A DNA stretch of 14,935 nt from an uncultured Ruminococcus sp. (GCA_947178195.1 CAMWXM010000045.1:1-14935); one strand, 5' to 3'; numbered from the stretch's first letter, positions 6,561 to 13,427 are shown. Numbers and translations: made by a program. Notes: generated by a model not told the origin, from the sequence alone.

Positions 6561-6672
6561 ATACTCTTAACAAAGGGTATACCGGTTTAACACATTACCC
6601 CAGTGTTAAACAAAAATCCCCAATAATCCCTATATCATGACAAAGCCTCTCCTTTTAAGGGGAGGTTTTGTT
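6561..6672 (+). ncRNA. candidate C-rich small RNA after the two-component operon
   Basis: Predicted transcript of about 112 nt starting 7 nt after the -10 box. Hairpin 1 has arms ATACTCT (6561-6567) and AGGGTAT (6574-6580). Hairpin 2 has perfect 8-bp arms TTTAACAC (6586-6593) and GTGTTAAA (6603-6610) with the loop ATTACCCCA. A single-stranded stretch carries TCCCC (6617-6621) and TCCC (6627-6630), and the transcript ends in the terminator at 6646-6672. Exposed C-rich loops are the hallmark of Firmicute small RNAs that pair with Shine-Dalgarno sequences (RsaE/RoxS, csRNAs); this one has the form but I recognise no family. It may also be released from the 3' end of the kinase mRNA. Confidence 0.5.
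6646..6672 (+). terminator. terminator of the candidate small RNA and kinase operon
   Basis: CCTCTCCT (6646-6653) pairs with AGGGGAGG (6658-6665), with one G-U pair, around TTTA; TTTTGTT follows. The T-tract is short, so read-through is possible. Confidence 0.7.
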
Positions 6673-6686
6673 ATGGTAATATATGG

Positions 6687-6714
6687 TTGACAAATTCTGC
6701 AATAATGTTATAAT
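6687..6714 (+). promoter_or_regulatory. strong sigma-A promoter of the methyltransferase operon
   Basis: Perfect -35 TTGACA (6687-6692), 16-nt spacer, perfect -10 TATAAT (6709-6714) with an extended TGT. A start near 6721 gives a leader of about 30 nt. Confidence 0.85.
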
Positions 6715-6752
6715 AGAATTTAGAAATGAAATAAATCTTATAGGAGGTATAA

Positions 6753-7499
6753 GTGGAAAAGGAAGCAAATGATAATTTCAGATTTGAAAAGCTGTCGGAC
6801 AGTCTCAGCATCTGCGTAAGTCATGAGCATGGTTTCGGAACAGACGCTTTTTTGCTGACAGATTTCAGCGAATATAAACGCAGGGATAAAGCCTGTGATC
6901 TGGGCACCGGCTGCGGAATAATTCCTCTTATAATGCAAAGATATGCTCCGCCGCAAATAATATACGCTGTAGATATCCAGCCTCAGGCAATAAAACAGCT
7001 TGAAATAAGTATCAAAAAAAACAATATAGACAGCATAAAACCGATATGCGCAGATTTAAAGGAACTGTGGCAGGGCGCACCGTTGGGAGAACTGAGCCTT
7101 GTGACCTGTAATCCGCCCTACAAGGCAGCAATGGCAGGAATAGAAAGCGAGCTTGACGCTCATAAGATTGCAAGACATGAGATACTCTGCAATATAAACG
7201 ATGTATGTTTTGCTGCGTCAAAGCTTTTGAAATACGGCGGAAGACTATGCCTGTGCAATCGTCCCGAACGGCTCAGCGATGTTATTTTTGCAATGAAGCA
7301 AAATAATATAGAGCCGAAAAGACTGCGCTTTGTAAGCAAGAATCCTGAAACTCCGCCGTGGCTTTTTCTTATAGAAGGCAAAAAAAATTCAAAGCCGTTT
7401 ATGCAGGTGCTTCCGCAGATGTACGTATGGAACGAAAACGGATATACTTTAGAAATGGAAAAAATTTACAGTAAAGGACTACATGAGGAGAAAAAATAA
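6753..7499 (+). CDS. trmN6: TrmN6-like tRNA adenine-N6 methyltransferase (YabB type)
   Basis: A 248-residue SAM-dependent methyltransferase expected to methylate an adenine N6 in tRNA (A37 of tRNA-Val in the E. coli homologue). The SAM-binding motif I is ACDLGTGCGIIPLI (about 47-60), motif II is YAVDIQ (71-76) and the catalytic NPPY is at 120-123, the signature of base N6-methylases. The N-terminal GFGTDAFLL also fits the YabB/YfiC group. The start is GTG at 6753, with AGGAGG 5 nt upstream; no other start is near. The stop codon overlaps the RsmI start (TAATG), which means translational coupling. In Bacillus yabB and rsmI are close neighbours with yazA between them; yazA is absent here. The tRNA target is inferred from the family. 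Confidence 0.85.
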   Translation: MEKEANDNFRFEKLSDSLSICVSHEHGFGTDAFLLTDFSEYKRRDKACDLGTGCGIIPLIMQRYAPPQIIYAVDIQPQAIKQLEISIKKNNIDSIKPICADLKELWQGAPLGELSLVTCNPPYKAAMAGIESELDAHKIARHEILCNINDVCFAASKLLKYGGRLCLCNRPERLSDVIFAMKQNNIEPKRLRFVSKNPETPPWLFLIEGKKNSKPFMQVLPQMYVWNENGYTLEMEKIYSKGLHEEKK

Positions 7500-8335
7500 T
7501 GGGTACGCTTTTTGTTGTGGGAACACCTATCGGAAATATGGAGGATATAACCATCCGTCAGCTTGAAACTTTGAAAAATGTTGATTTTATTGCAGCCGAA
7601 GACACAAGAGTGACCTTAAAGTTGCTTAACAGATACAATATAAAAAAATCCCTTGTAAGCTATCATGGGCATAGCAGCACAGCCTGTGCCGAAAACATTG
7701 CCGACCGCATTGAAAACGGTGAAAATGCGGCTATAGTGACTGATGCGGGCATGCCTTGTATTTCCGATCCTGGCGAAATACTTGTCAGGATATGCTCTCA
7801 AAGAGGAATAGATATAAAAGTTGTGCCCGGTCCCAGCGCCGTGATTTCAGCAATTGCCGTTTCGGGACTCAATACCTCAAGATTTTCCTTCGAGGGATTT
7901 TTATCTGTTACGAAAAAACAGCGTTATGAACACCTCGAAAGCATAAAAAACGATAAAAGAACTCTTGTTTTTTATGAAGCTCCTCATAAACTCAGAAATA
8001 CACTGGAGGATTTGCTGAAATATCTTGGAGACAGAAACATTTCCCTTTGTCGTGAGCTTACTAAAATATATGAAGAAGTTTTGCGAATGACAATTTCCGA
8101 AGCTATCGATTATTATGAAACGAAAAATCCTAAAGGAGAATATGTTCTTGTTATAGAAGGTGCGCCGGAAGGTGCTGCTGATAATATTACCATAGAACAT
8201 GCTGCGGAAATGGCAGAAGCATTGGTAAACGAAGGTCTTAAACCTTCTGAGGCATGCAAGAAAATTGCCGGAGAAACAGATTTTTCAAAAAGCGAATTAT
8301 ATTCCTGTCTTATAAATAAACAAAAGCAATTTTAA
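7499..8335 (+). CDS. rsmI: 16S rRNA (cytidine-1402 2'-O)-methyltransferase RsmI
   Basis: A 278-residue tetrapyrrole-methylase-fold enzyme that uses SAM to 2'-O-methylate C1402 in the decoding centre of 16S rRNA. Family motifs are in order: VVGTPIGN (6-13), AAEDTR (32-37), TDAGMPCISDPG (81-92), VVPGPSA (108-114) and a GEYVLVIEG stretch near the end of the core. The usual DAGTP is DAGMP here (Met85), a mild change that may not matter. The C-terminal 50 residues form the helical extension seen in full-length RsmI. The ATG shares its A with the stop of the preceding gene, and GAGGAG lies 8 nt upstream. The fold-back element begins at the base after the stop codon. Confidence 0.95.
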   Translation: MGTLFVVGTPIGNMEDITIRQLETLKNVDFIAAEDTRVTLKLLNRYNIKKSLVSYHGHSSTACAENIADRIENGENAAIVTDAGMPCISDPGEILVRICSQRGIDIKVVPGPSAVISAIAVSGLNTSRFSFEGFLSVTKKQRYEHLESIKNDKRTLVFYEAPHKLRNTLEDLLKYLGDRNISLCRELTKIYEEVLRMTISEAIDYYETKNPKGEYVLVIEGAPEGAADNITIEHAAEMAEALVNEGLKPSEACKKIAGETDFSKSELYSCLINKQKQF

Positions 8336-8495
8336 GAGCCTGTTTAGTATCTTTTTATGTGCGAATTTTCGAGCATAATTTTGCTGAGGACAAGGCAAAA
8401 ATCCGCAGTCAGGCTATCGCCTTACAAGGATTTTTATCGCAGTCATTGGCAAAATTTGTCGAAAAGACATGTGAAAAAAGATACTAAACAAGCTC
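8336..8495. mobile_element. 160-bp fold-back / MITE-like element
   Basis: The ends are inverted copies of each other over about 21 bp with one mismatch: GAGCCTGTTTAGTATC at 8336 and, read on the other strand, GAGCTTGTTTAGTATC from 8495. Pairing continues imperfectly to about 47 bp (shared TTTTCGA and AATTTTGC). The centre has a further AAAAATCC / GGATTTTT stem and two copies of GCAGTC. There is no convincing reading frame and no clear target duplication. It starts directly after the RsmI stop codon and abuts the palindromic repeat at 8495-8548. Confidence 0.65.
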
Positions 8496-8548
8496 AAAGG
8501 CAACACTGCACAAAGCCTTCATATAAACTTTATGCGGTGTTGCCTTTG
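8495..8548. repeat. palindromic short repeat, copy C (complete)
   Basis: The 20-nt arms AAAGGCAACACTGCACAAAG (8496-8515) and CTTTATGCGGTGTTGCCTTT (8528-8547) pair except for one G-U and one mismatch, around a 12-nt loop; C8495 and G8548 extend the stem. This is the full form of the family whose partial copies lie at 326, 4255 and 10554. Between convergent rsmI and feoA it may also help stop transcription, although no long T-tract follows. Confidence 0.7.
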
Positions 8549-8556
8549 ATATGTTT

Positions 8557-8796
8557 TCAAGCCTTTTCAAGGCTTATTTTTTTAGAATCGGCATTTCTGA
8601 GAGCAATAACAGTATCTCTTACAAGATAGGCCTTCGGATCGCCAAAAGGACTGGTAATAACGCATTTTATTACCGTACCGTCTATAATACCTATATCCTG
8701 AAGCCTCCTGCGGAGTGCGCCTTTGCTTTCGAGCCGTATAACCCTCCCCGATTCGCCTTCTCTGAGCATATCGAGGGTAAGATGTGTATCTGACAT
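8557..8796 (-). CDS. feoA: FeoA-domain protein
   Basis: A 79-residue SH3-like protein of the FeoA family, which supports or regulates the FeoB ferrous iron permease at the inner face of the membrane. The pattern is typical: a short lead-in (LTLDMLREGESGRVIRLE), a helix followed by RRLQDIGIIDGTVIKCV, then a glycine-containing beta segment (GDPKAYLVRDTVIALR). Length is normal. The expected feoB does not follow within the window; convergent rsmI does, so this is an orphan feoA at the end of the yab-divIC group, 149 nt after yabR. GGAGC precedes the ATG by about 8 nt. The palindrome at 8821-8835 may control it. It could instead be a FeoA-like accessory of unrelated function. Confidence 0.85.
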   Translation of the reverse strand: MSDTHLTLDMLREGESGRVIRLESKGALRRRLQDIGIIDGTVIKCVITSPFGDPKAYLVRDTVIALRNADSKKISLEKA

Positions 8797-8820
8797 AATA
8801 ATGCTCCGCTGTTTAAATTT

Positions 8821-8835
8821 ACAGAAAATTTCTGT
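8821..8835. promoter_or_regulatory. possible operator upstream of feoA
   Basis: A perfect 7-bp inverted repeat with one central base, ACAGAAA-A-TTTCTGT, about 25 nt before the feoA start. It does not match the classical Fur, PerR or DtxR boxes. It may be a repressor site or a leader hairpin. Confidence 0.35.
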
Positions 8836-8945
8836 TTAATATATATTATTCAGCGCAGCGAAAAATGTTAAGACAATAATCTTACAAAAATTTTTATGCC
8901 GGATACACAGTTATATTTCTGTTAAACTGTATAAATCTGGCTACT

Positions 8946-9371
8946 TTATTTTCTTCTTGAGCCGTTTTTTCTTTCAGTACTTCTTTTTAAAGCGCAGATT
9001 TTTTCCTCGCTATTTTGTTTGAATCGTGTAAGCATTTCTTCAAATCCAAGTTCTGTAACAGGCGGTTTCTTTTTAGGCTCCCATACGTTTGATTTACGCT
9101 CGGTACGTTTTGCCGGCTTCAGCTGTTCCTCTTCATTCTCGCTTGCCTTTTTAATAGACAGACTGATCTTTCCATCCTCGCTGACATTCAGAACCTTTAC
9201 CTTTACCTGCTGATTTTCATGCAGGTAATCCTTAACGTCCTTAACGAATGAATTAGCGATCTCAGAAATATGTACCATTCCCGTGCCTGCGCCTTTTACC
9301 TCCACAAAAGCGCCGTATTGAGCGATACCTTTAACTATTCCATCATATATTTTTCCTACTTCGAGCTGCAT
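8946..9371 (-). CDS. yabR: S1-domain RNA-binding protein YabR
   Basis: A 141-residue protein with one S1 domain at residues 1-72: VGKIYDGIVKGIAQYGAFVEV, GMVHISEIA and VKVKVLNVSEDGKISLSIKKA show all five strands of the S1 fold, closest to the S1 repeats of polynucleotide phosphorylase and ribosomal protein S1. The remainder is basic and low in hydrophobic residues, probably a disordered RNA-binding tail. In Bacillus yabR lies directly after divIC, as here (23-nt gap), which supports the name. AGGGGGACTT is a good SD. Role: RNA binding, possibly ribosome-linked; the exact job is not known to me. Confidence 0.88.
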   Translation of the reverse strand: MQLEVGKIYDGIVKGIAQYGAFVEVKGAGTGMVHISEIANSFVKDVKDYLHENQQVKVKVLNVSEDGKISLSIKKASENEEEQLKPAKRTERKSNVWEPKKKPPVTELGFEEMLTRFKQNSEEKICALKRSTERKNGSRRK

Positions 9372-9394
9372 AAACTATAAAGTCCCCCTGTTAA

Positions 9395-9703
9395 TTAATT
9401 TCTTGACGTGTCATAATAACGACGTTCGTTCGGATATGCATAATCCATTTCTTCTATAGCAATTTTTTCCATATAGGCGTTCATGTCATCGTCTTCAAGC
9501 ACACGCTGAAGCTCCACATTTTCAGCTTCCACCTCATCGATCTTTTCAGCAATATCGCCCAGCTCCGATTCCATTTCAGTCAGATTAGTCTGAGTAACAA
9601 TAAATGAAACAACGCATACGATAACAGCGACAATAATAATGCCCCTGCTGACCAGACCAAACAACCCTTTCTTTTTAAGTTTTTTTAATTTTGATGACGC
9701 CAA
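9395..9703 (-). CDS. divIC: septum formation initiator DivIC (FtsB-like)
   Basis: A 102-residue bitopic membrane protein of the division complex, expected to pair with FtsL and DivIB at the septum. It has a basic cytoplasmic start (KLKKLKKKG), one membrane helix at about residues 18-38 and a coiled coil at about 42-72, followed by a short Tyr-rich C-terminal part (EEMDYAYPNERRYYD) typical of DivIC/FtsB. The start is TTG at 9703 inside the end of yabQ (29-nt overlap); no ATG occurs before the membrane helix, so a rare start plus coupling to yabQ is likely. The yabP-yabQ-divIC-yabR order is that of Bacillus. Confidence 0.9.
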   Translation of the reverse strand: MASSKLKKLKKKGLFGLVSRGIIIVAVIVCVVSFIVTQTNLTEMESELGDIAEKIDEVEAENVELQRVLEDDDMNAYMEKIAIEEMDYAYPNERRYYDTSRN

Positions 9704-10223
9704 TCTTTTTCACATTCTTTCTCTTGTTCTTAGTTTTTTTTATATTACTATTATACAACAAATCAGCGTCATCAATCAAGGGGGTTTTATTATTTTTTTT
9801 CTTAAATTTAATATTTTGGAGACTTCTAACAAATTTTTTTAGAATTTTTCCACATATCAGTACAAACTTTTTCACAATTGGTCGTAAAAGTTCTCTTATC
9901 TTCTCAATAATTTTCCGTAAAAATTTAGTCACAATGCTGCCTGCAGTAGTAAAATACAAAATAAATCCCAATAAATTCCCTAAACAATAATAAAAACGGA
10001 ATTCGCTTCGTGCAGCAGTAACGGTAAAGCACATAATAAAAATGCCGTAAAGCAAAAAAAATAAAATATCCTCTATCAATACGGCAATTTTTCCATGGGG
10101 TATTATGATACGCAGGGTGCGGAAAATGTCAAAAACGATTCCTATTGGAACTCCGAAAAGACAGGACATAATAAATAAATTCATCTGCTGTCCGCTTGTG
10201 AAAAAGCTTTCAAGGTCTTCCAT
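9675..10223 (-). CDS. yabQ: spore cortex biosynthesis protein YabQ
   Basis: A 182-residue membrane protein. Helices lie at about residues 13-36 (MNLFIMSCLFGVPIGIVFDI), 43-64 (VLIEDILFFLLYGIFIMCF) and 73-100 (YYCLGNLLGFILYFTTAG), and the last 80 residues are strongly basic. YabQ of Bacillus is an outer-forespore-membrane protein needed for cortex formation. The FDIFRTLR segment after the first helix is characteristic. The SD GGCGGTGAT is suitably spaced from the ATG, and 13 nt separate it from yabP. The basic tail is long, and its end overlaps the start of divIC. The N-terminus is firm; the name rests on size, topology and gene order. Confidence 0.85.
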   Translation of the reverse strand: MEDLESFFTSGQQMNLFIMSCLFGVPIGIVFDIFRTLRIIIPHGKIAVLIEDILFFLLYGIFIMCFTVTAARSEFRFYYCLGNLLGFILYFTTAGSIVTKFLRKIIEKIRELLRPIVKKFVLICGKILKKFVRSLQNIKFKKKNNKTPLIDDADLLYNSNIKKTKNKRKNVKKIGVIKIKKT

Positions 10224-10236
10224 TCAGTATCACCGC

Positions 10237-10521
10237 CTAACGAAACAATTTTCCTAAAAATGATGTCGCTCCTTTTTTATCCTTATCGCCGTAATTCAGC
10301 GACCATATTTCTCCGTCAATAGTCATATCGCCTGTCTCAACACTCATGGAGTTTATATGCAGATCTCGTCCTCTTATGACAAGCTCCCCCAGCTGAGTGT
10401 AAAGTACTATACAGCGTTCATCAAAGCTGTCAACATCCGTCACTCCCGAAAGAGTGAGATTTTCACGGTTTTCCATTATGATATTATGAGTGTTTTTCTG
10501 AATTTTTTCTTCAACTGCCAT
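10237..10521 (-). CDS. yabP: sporulation protein YabP
   Basis: A 94-residue soluble beta-rich protein of the YabP/YqfC family. The recognisable features are NIIMENRENLTLSGVTDVDSF near the start, IVLYTQLGELVIRGRDLHI in the middle and VETGDMTIDGEI later on. Members are expressed in the mother cell under sigma-E and take part in spore formation; biochemical activity is not known. AAGGAG lies well placed before the ATG. It heads the yabP-yabQ-divIC-yabR group, and a sigma-E-like promoter is seen at 10626-10654. The upstream rqcP (S4-domain) gene common in Bacillus is not next to it; the pectate lyase gene is divergent instead. Confidence 0.92.
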   Translation of the reverse strand: MAVEEKIQKNTHNIIMENRENLTLSGVTDVDSFDERCIVLYTQLGELVIRGRDLHINSMSVETGDMTIDGEIWSLNYGDKDKKGATSFLGKLFR

Positions 10522-10553
10522 TTTTTCTTCTCCTTTTTTACTTTTAGGTAATA

Positions 10554-10581
10554 CCGTACAAAGATTGTGTGGTGTTGCCTT
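10554..10581 (-). repeat. palindromic short repeat, copy D
   Basis: Identical to copy A (326-353) at 27 of 28 positions, including the CCGTACAA/TTGTG hairpin and the GGTGTTGCCTT end. It sits in the predicted 5' leader of the yabP mRNA, about 30 nt before the start codon. Confidence 0.7.
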
Positions 10582-10625
10582 TATTCTGTCTCTGGCAATA
10601 AAGCCGCAATATTACATCATGTTTG

Positions 10626-10654
10626 ATTATATGAAATATATTTCAAATTTATTC
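10626..10654 (-). promoter_or_regulatory. sigma-E-like promoter of the yabP operon
   Basis: Minus strand: GAATAAA (10654-10648), 14-nt spacer, CATATAAT (10633-10626). This agrees with the mother-cell sigma-E pattern (KMATATT-type -35, CATACAAT-type -10, 13-15 nt apart). YabP and YabQ of Bacillus are sigma-E dependent. The TATAAT inside the -10 could also serve sigma-A, but no -35 box is at the right distance. The leader would be about 100 nt. Confidence 0.55.
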
Positions 10655-10702
10655 CCGTTAGATTGCACATAAGCAGTCAACAAACATTGATGAAAATGTC
10701 AA

Positions 10703-10731
10703 TTGTCCAAACATAAGAAATATGATATAAT
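10703..10731 (+). promoter_or_regulatory. sigma-A promoter of the pectate lyase gene
   Basis: -35 TTGTCC (10703-10708), 17-nt spacer, perfect -10 TATAAT (10726-10731) with an extended TGA. The 5-bp inverted repeat ATTGA / TCAAT just before the -35 box (about 10686-10703) might bind a regulator. The leader is about 70 nt. Confidence 0.7.
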
Positions 10732-10806
10732 AAATATGTATATGTGTGAGATAATATCATCCAAAACGATGTTGATTTAATTGTTTGACAGGGGGATATG
10801 ATAACC

Positions 10807-13341
10807 ATGAATAAAAAAATAAAAAGATGCAGCGCATTTCTGATGAGCCTTCTGACCGCTTTTTCAGTTTCATTTGCATCGGCTCAGACAAAGCCTGAGG
10901 TAAATGCAGCAAATCAGGTCATTGCTTTTCCGGGTGCGGTAGGCGGCGGAAAATACGCTACCGGCGGACGTGGCGGCGAAGTCGTTCATGTTACAAATTT
11001 AAATGACAGCGGCGCAGGCTCTTTCCGTGACGCAGTCAGTAAATCCAACCGTATTGTAGTATTTGATGTAAGCGGAACTATCGAGCTTAAAAGCAATATT
11101 CTCGTCCAGAGTAATATTACTATTGCCGGACAGACCGCTCCTGGTGGTTCGGGAATCACCCTGAAAAATTATAAAATGGGTATGAGCGGAGATAATATTA
11201 TCTGTCGCTATGTAAGCTCACGTCCTGGTCCGTATAAGGCTACCTCCAGCGGCAATGATGCCTGGGGCGGCGCAAAGGGTTCAAATTCAATAATCGACCA
11301 TTGCTCTATGGGCTGGACTACCGATGAACAATGGGGACTTTATTCAAATAATCAATACTATACCGTTCAGTATTCGGTTATTGGTCCTGCGGATTCCTGG
11401 GGCGGACATAGCAAGGGTATTCACGGATTCGGAATGATGATGGGAAAGGGTTACAGCACCTTTGATCATAATCTCATTATACATAATGTTTCACGTAATT
11501 TCAGAGGAAAAGTCGAGGGAACTCAGACCGCTGATTTCACAAATAATATCATATACGACTGGGCGTATCAGACCGCTTACGGCACTATCGGCCATCTTAA
11601 TTATGTAAATAATACGCTGAAAATGGGTAACGGTACTACTGGCGGCAAGCATTATGTTAGTGTTGACAGCAGTACAAAGCCTGAAAATTTTAAAATTTAT
11701 CTTAACGGCAACCGAATGCTGAATAAAGACAATTCCATATACGACCAAGTAACATCAGATAACTGGAACGGTATTTCGGTAAAAGACGGACTTGGTATTA
11801 CTAAAGACGGCATAAAAAGCAGTTCGGCTTTTGAAACGGTAGTCGGCGGCGAAAATGTTTCAACGGCTCTTACCTGCGAATCGGCTGAGAAATCTTACGA
11901 TCACGTTATTTCCTTTGCAGGAAACGGTATTTCACCGGAACTGAGAACCGATATTGATAAACAGTGCGCTGAGGAAACAAGAACCGGTACCGGATATCTG
12001 AGCGGTACTGCGGCTTATGATGACGCAGACAGCAGTCAGAAAACCAATCTGGATAAATATAAAATACAGTGCGATGTGACCTACAACTATCCCTCTGCCG
12101 TTACCGAAAAAACTATTAAGGATAGTGACAACGATGGTATGCCAGATGAATGGGAACTTGCAAGAGGATTAAACCCTAGCGATCCCAGCGATACAAACGG
12201 CGATTACTGTGGACAAGGATATACAAATATTGAATATTATATAAACGATCTGACGGTCGATTCATTCCCCGAAGGAGTTGTAACACCTTCTCCTGTAAAA
12301 GAGATCAAAACTATATCCGCATTTGAAAATATTGAGGCCGAGGACTTCAGCGACCAGAGCGGCGTTAAAACTGAAGATTGCGCTGACGGCGGACAGAATG
12401 TAGGATATATAGAAAACGGCGACTATATTGCTTTTAACAATGTTGATTTTGAGGACGGAGCTAAGAGTATTAAGGCAAAGCTTGCTGGAAACAAGTCGGA
12501 TATTGAAATACATCTTGATAAAATAGGTGACACTCCGCTAGCAGTAGTGCATTTTGACGGTACGGGAGGATTTCAGACATGGCAGGAGCTTTCCTATAAT
12601 GTGGGCAATATAAGCGGTATTCATAATCTGTATCTTAAATTCACCGGTGGAGAAGGCTTCCTTTTAAACATTGATAAATTTGTATTCAGCAAGGAAAGCA
12701 TTCCTTTAAACGGCAGGCTTGTTAAAAACCTCAAACCTCTCGGTCAGGCAACGTCAGCCTCATGGGCTATAAGCAGTAACTTGCAGGCAGGTGAAAAGAT
12801 TTTCGGCGACCGTGACTTTACCTTTACGGAAATGCCCGAAGAGCTTTATGGTAGCGAACTTATCCAGACCCCATGCGACGCAAAAAATGCTCAATCTGAT
12901 ATAGCCGTTTTTACTGCCGCTGAAGATATAACCGTATTTATTCTTCTCGACGACAGGGTTTCCACTGTTCCACCGTGGCTTGGAGATTGGAATAATACCG
13001 GCATTTTTGCTCTATGCAGCAACAACGTCGCCTTTGAGCTTTACTACAAAAATTTTAAAGCCGGAGAGGACATAACATTAGGGGCTAACGGACAGTCTGC
13101 ATACTGTGTAAATTATAGTGTAATAGTTACAGATAGGATAATGGAGGAAAAATCGATCTGCGATCTTAATGGCGATGATGAAGAAAATGTTCAGGACATA
13201 GTTTTGCTGCAAAAATATCTGGTAAAATATGAAATATTTAATGCTGAACAGTTTAGAATTGCCGATGTAAATAAAGACAAAAAGGTAAATGTATTTGACT
13301 TTTGTCTTATGTTGCGCAGACAAATTTATCCAGAAAAATAA
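10807..13341 (+). CDS. secreted PL1-type pectate lyase with CBM6-like domain and type I dockerin
   Basis: An 844-residue exported enzyme that should cleave polygalacturonate by beta-elimination. In order: signal peptide (basic start, hydrophobic helix, likely cut after SFASA near residue 26); beta-helix pectate lyase of PL1 type (about 37-430; AFPGAVGGGKYATGGRGG, DHCSMGWTTDEQW, SRNFRGKVEG); a calcium-binding DSDNDGMPDEWE stretch (440-451); a CBM6-like domain (about 505-630; IEAEDFSDQSGV, GGQNVGYIENGDYI); a domain of about 140 residues starting LNGRLVKNLKP; and a dockerin (about 785-840) whose two loops DLNGDDEENVQD and DVNKDKKVNVFD keep Asp/Asn at positions 1, 3, 5, 9 and 12. Thus it is probably held in a cellulosome-type complex. 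The ATG at 10807 lies 11 nt after GGGGG; the ATG at 10798 lies only 2 nt after it and is rejected. Confidence 0.93.
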   Translation: MNKKIKRCSAFLMSLLTAFSVSFASAQTKPEVNAANQVIAFPGAVGGGKYATGGRGGEVVHVTNLNDSGAGSFRDAVSKSNRIVVFDVSGTIELKSNILVQSNITIAGQTAPGGSGITLKNYKMGMSGDNIICRYVSSRPGPYKATSSGNDAWGGAKGSNSIIDHCSMGWTTDEQWGLYSNNQYYTVQYSVIGPADSWGGHSKGIHGFGMMMGKGYSTFDHNLIIHNVSRNFRGKVEGTQTADFTNNIIYDWAYQTAYGTIGHLNYVNNTLKMGNGTTGGKHYVSVDSSTKPENFKIYLNGNRMLNKDNSIYDQVTSDNWNGISVKDGLGITKDGIKSSSAFETVVGGENVSTALTCESAEKSYDHVISFAGNGISPELRTDIDKQCAEETRTGTGYLSGTAAYDDADSSQKTNLDKYKIQCDVTYNYPSAVTEKTIKDSDNDGMPDEWELARGLNPSDPSDTNGDYCGQGYTNIEYYINDLTVDSFPEGVVTPSPVKEIKTISAFENIEAEDFSDQSGVKTEDCADGGQNVGYIENGDYIAFNNVDFEDGAKSIKAKLAGNKSDIEIHLDKIGDTPLAVVHFDGTGGFQTWQELSYNVGNISGIHNLYLKFTGGEGFLLNIDKFVFSKESIPLNGRLVKNLKPLGQATSASWAISSNLQAGEKIFGDRDFTFTEMPEELYGSELIQTPCDAKNAQSDIAVFTAAEDITVFILLDDRVSTVPPWLGDWNNTGIFALCSNNVAFELYYKNFKAGEDITLGANGQSAYCVNYSVIVTDRIMEEKSICDLNGDDEENVQDIVLLQKYLVKYEIFNAEQFRIADVNKDKKVNVFDFCLMLRRQIYPEK

Positions 13342-13364
13342 ATACCACGGAAAAATTATATAAA

Positions 13365-13402
13365 AATAAGGCTGCTTCCAATAAAAGGCAGCCTTATTTT
13401 AT
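13365..13402. terminator. bidirectional terminator between pectate lyase and catalase remnant
   Basis: A perfect 11-bp stem: AATAAGGCTGC (13365-13375) and GCAGCCTTATT (13388-13398). T-rich sequence follows on both strands (TTATT on plus, TTTTTATATAA on minus), so it can end both convergent units. Confidence 0.85.
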
Positions 13403-13427
13403 TCACATCTTTGATTTACGAATCAAG

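Noticed and set aside
6635..6688. Short frame MTKPLLLRGGFVMVIYG across the small-RNA terminator
   Set aside because: No SD, and it reads through the terminator hairpin; better explained as part of the non-coding RNA.
8357..8793. Plus-strand frames 8357-8629 and 8551-8793
   Set aside because: They run through the fold-back element and across feoA antisense, without an SD; the translations look like non-coding sequence.
9639..9990. Plus-strand hydrophobic frames opposite yabQ and divIC
   Set aside because: Antisense to genes with clear family and order; the hydrophobicity arises from A-rich Lys codons read on the other strand as Phe.
10798..10806. Earlier ATG of the pectate lyase (three codons upstream)
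   Set aside because: Only 2 nt separate it from the GGGGG of the SD; the ATG at 10807 is correctly spaced and directly begins the signal peptide.
11491..13323. Minus-strand frames inside the pectate lyase gene
   Set aside because: Shadows of a long, well-recognised protein; no start signals.
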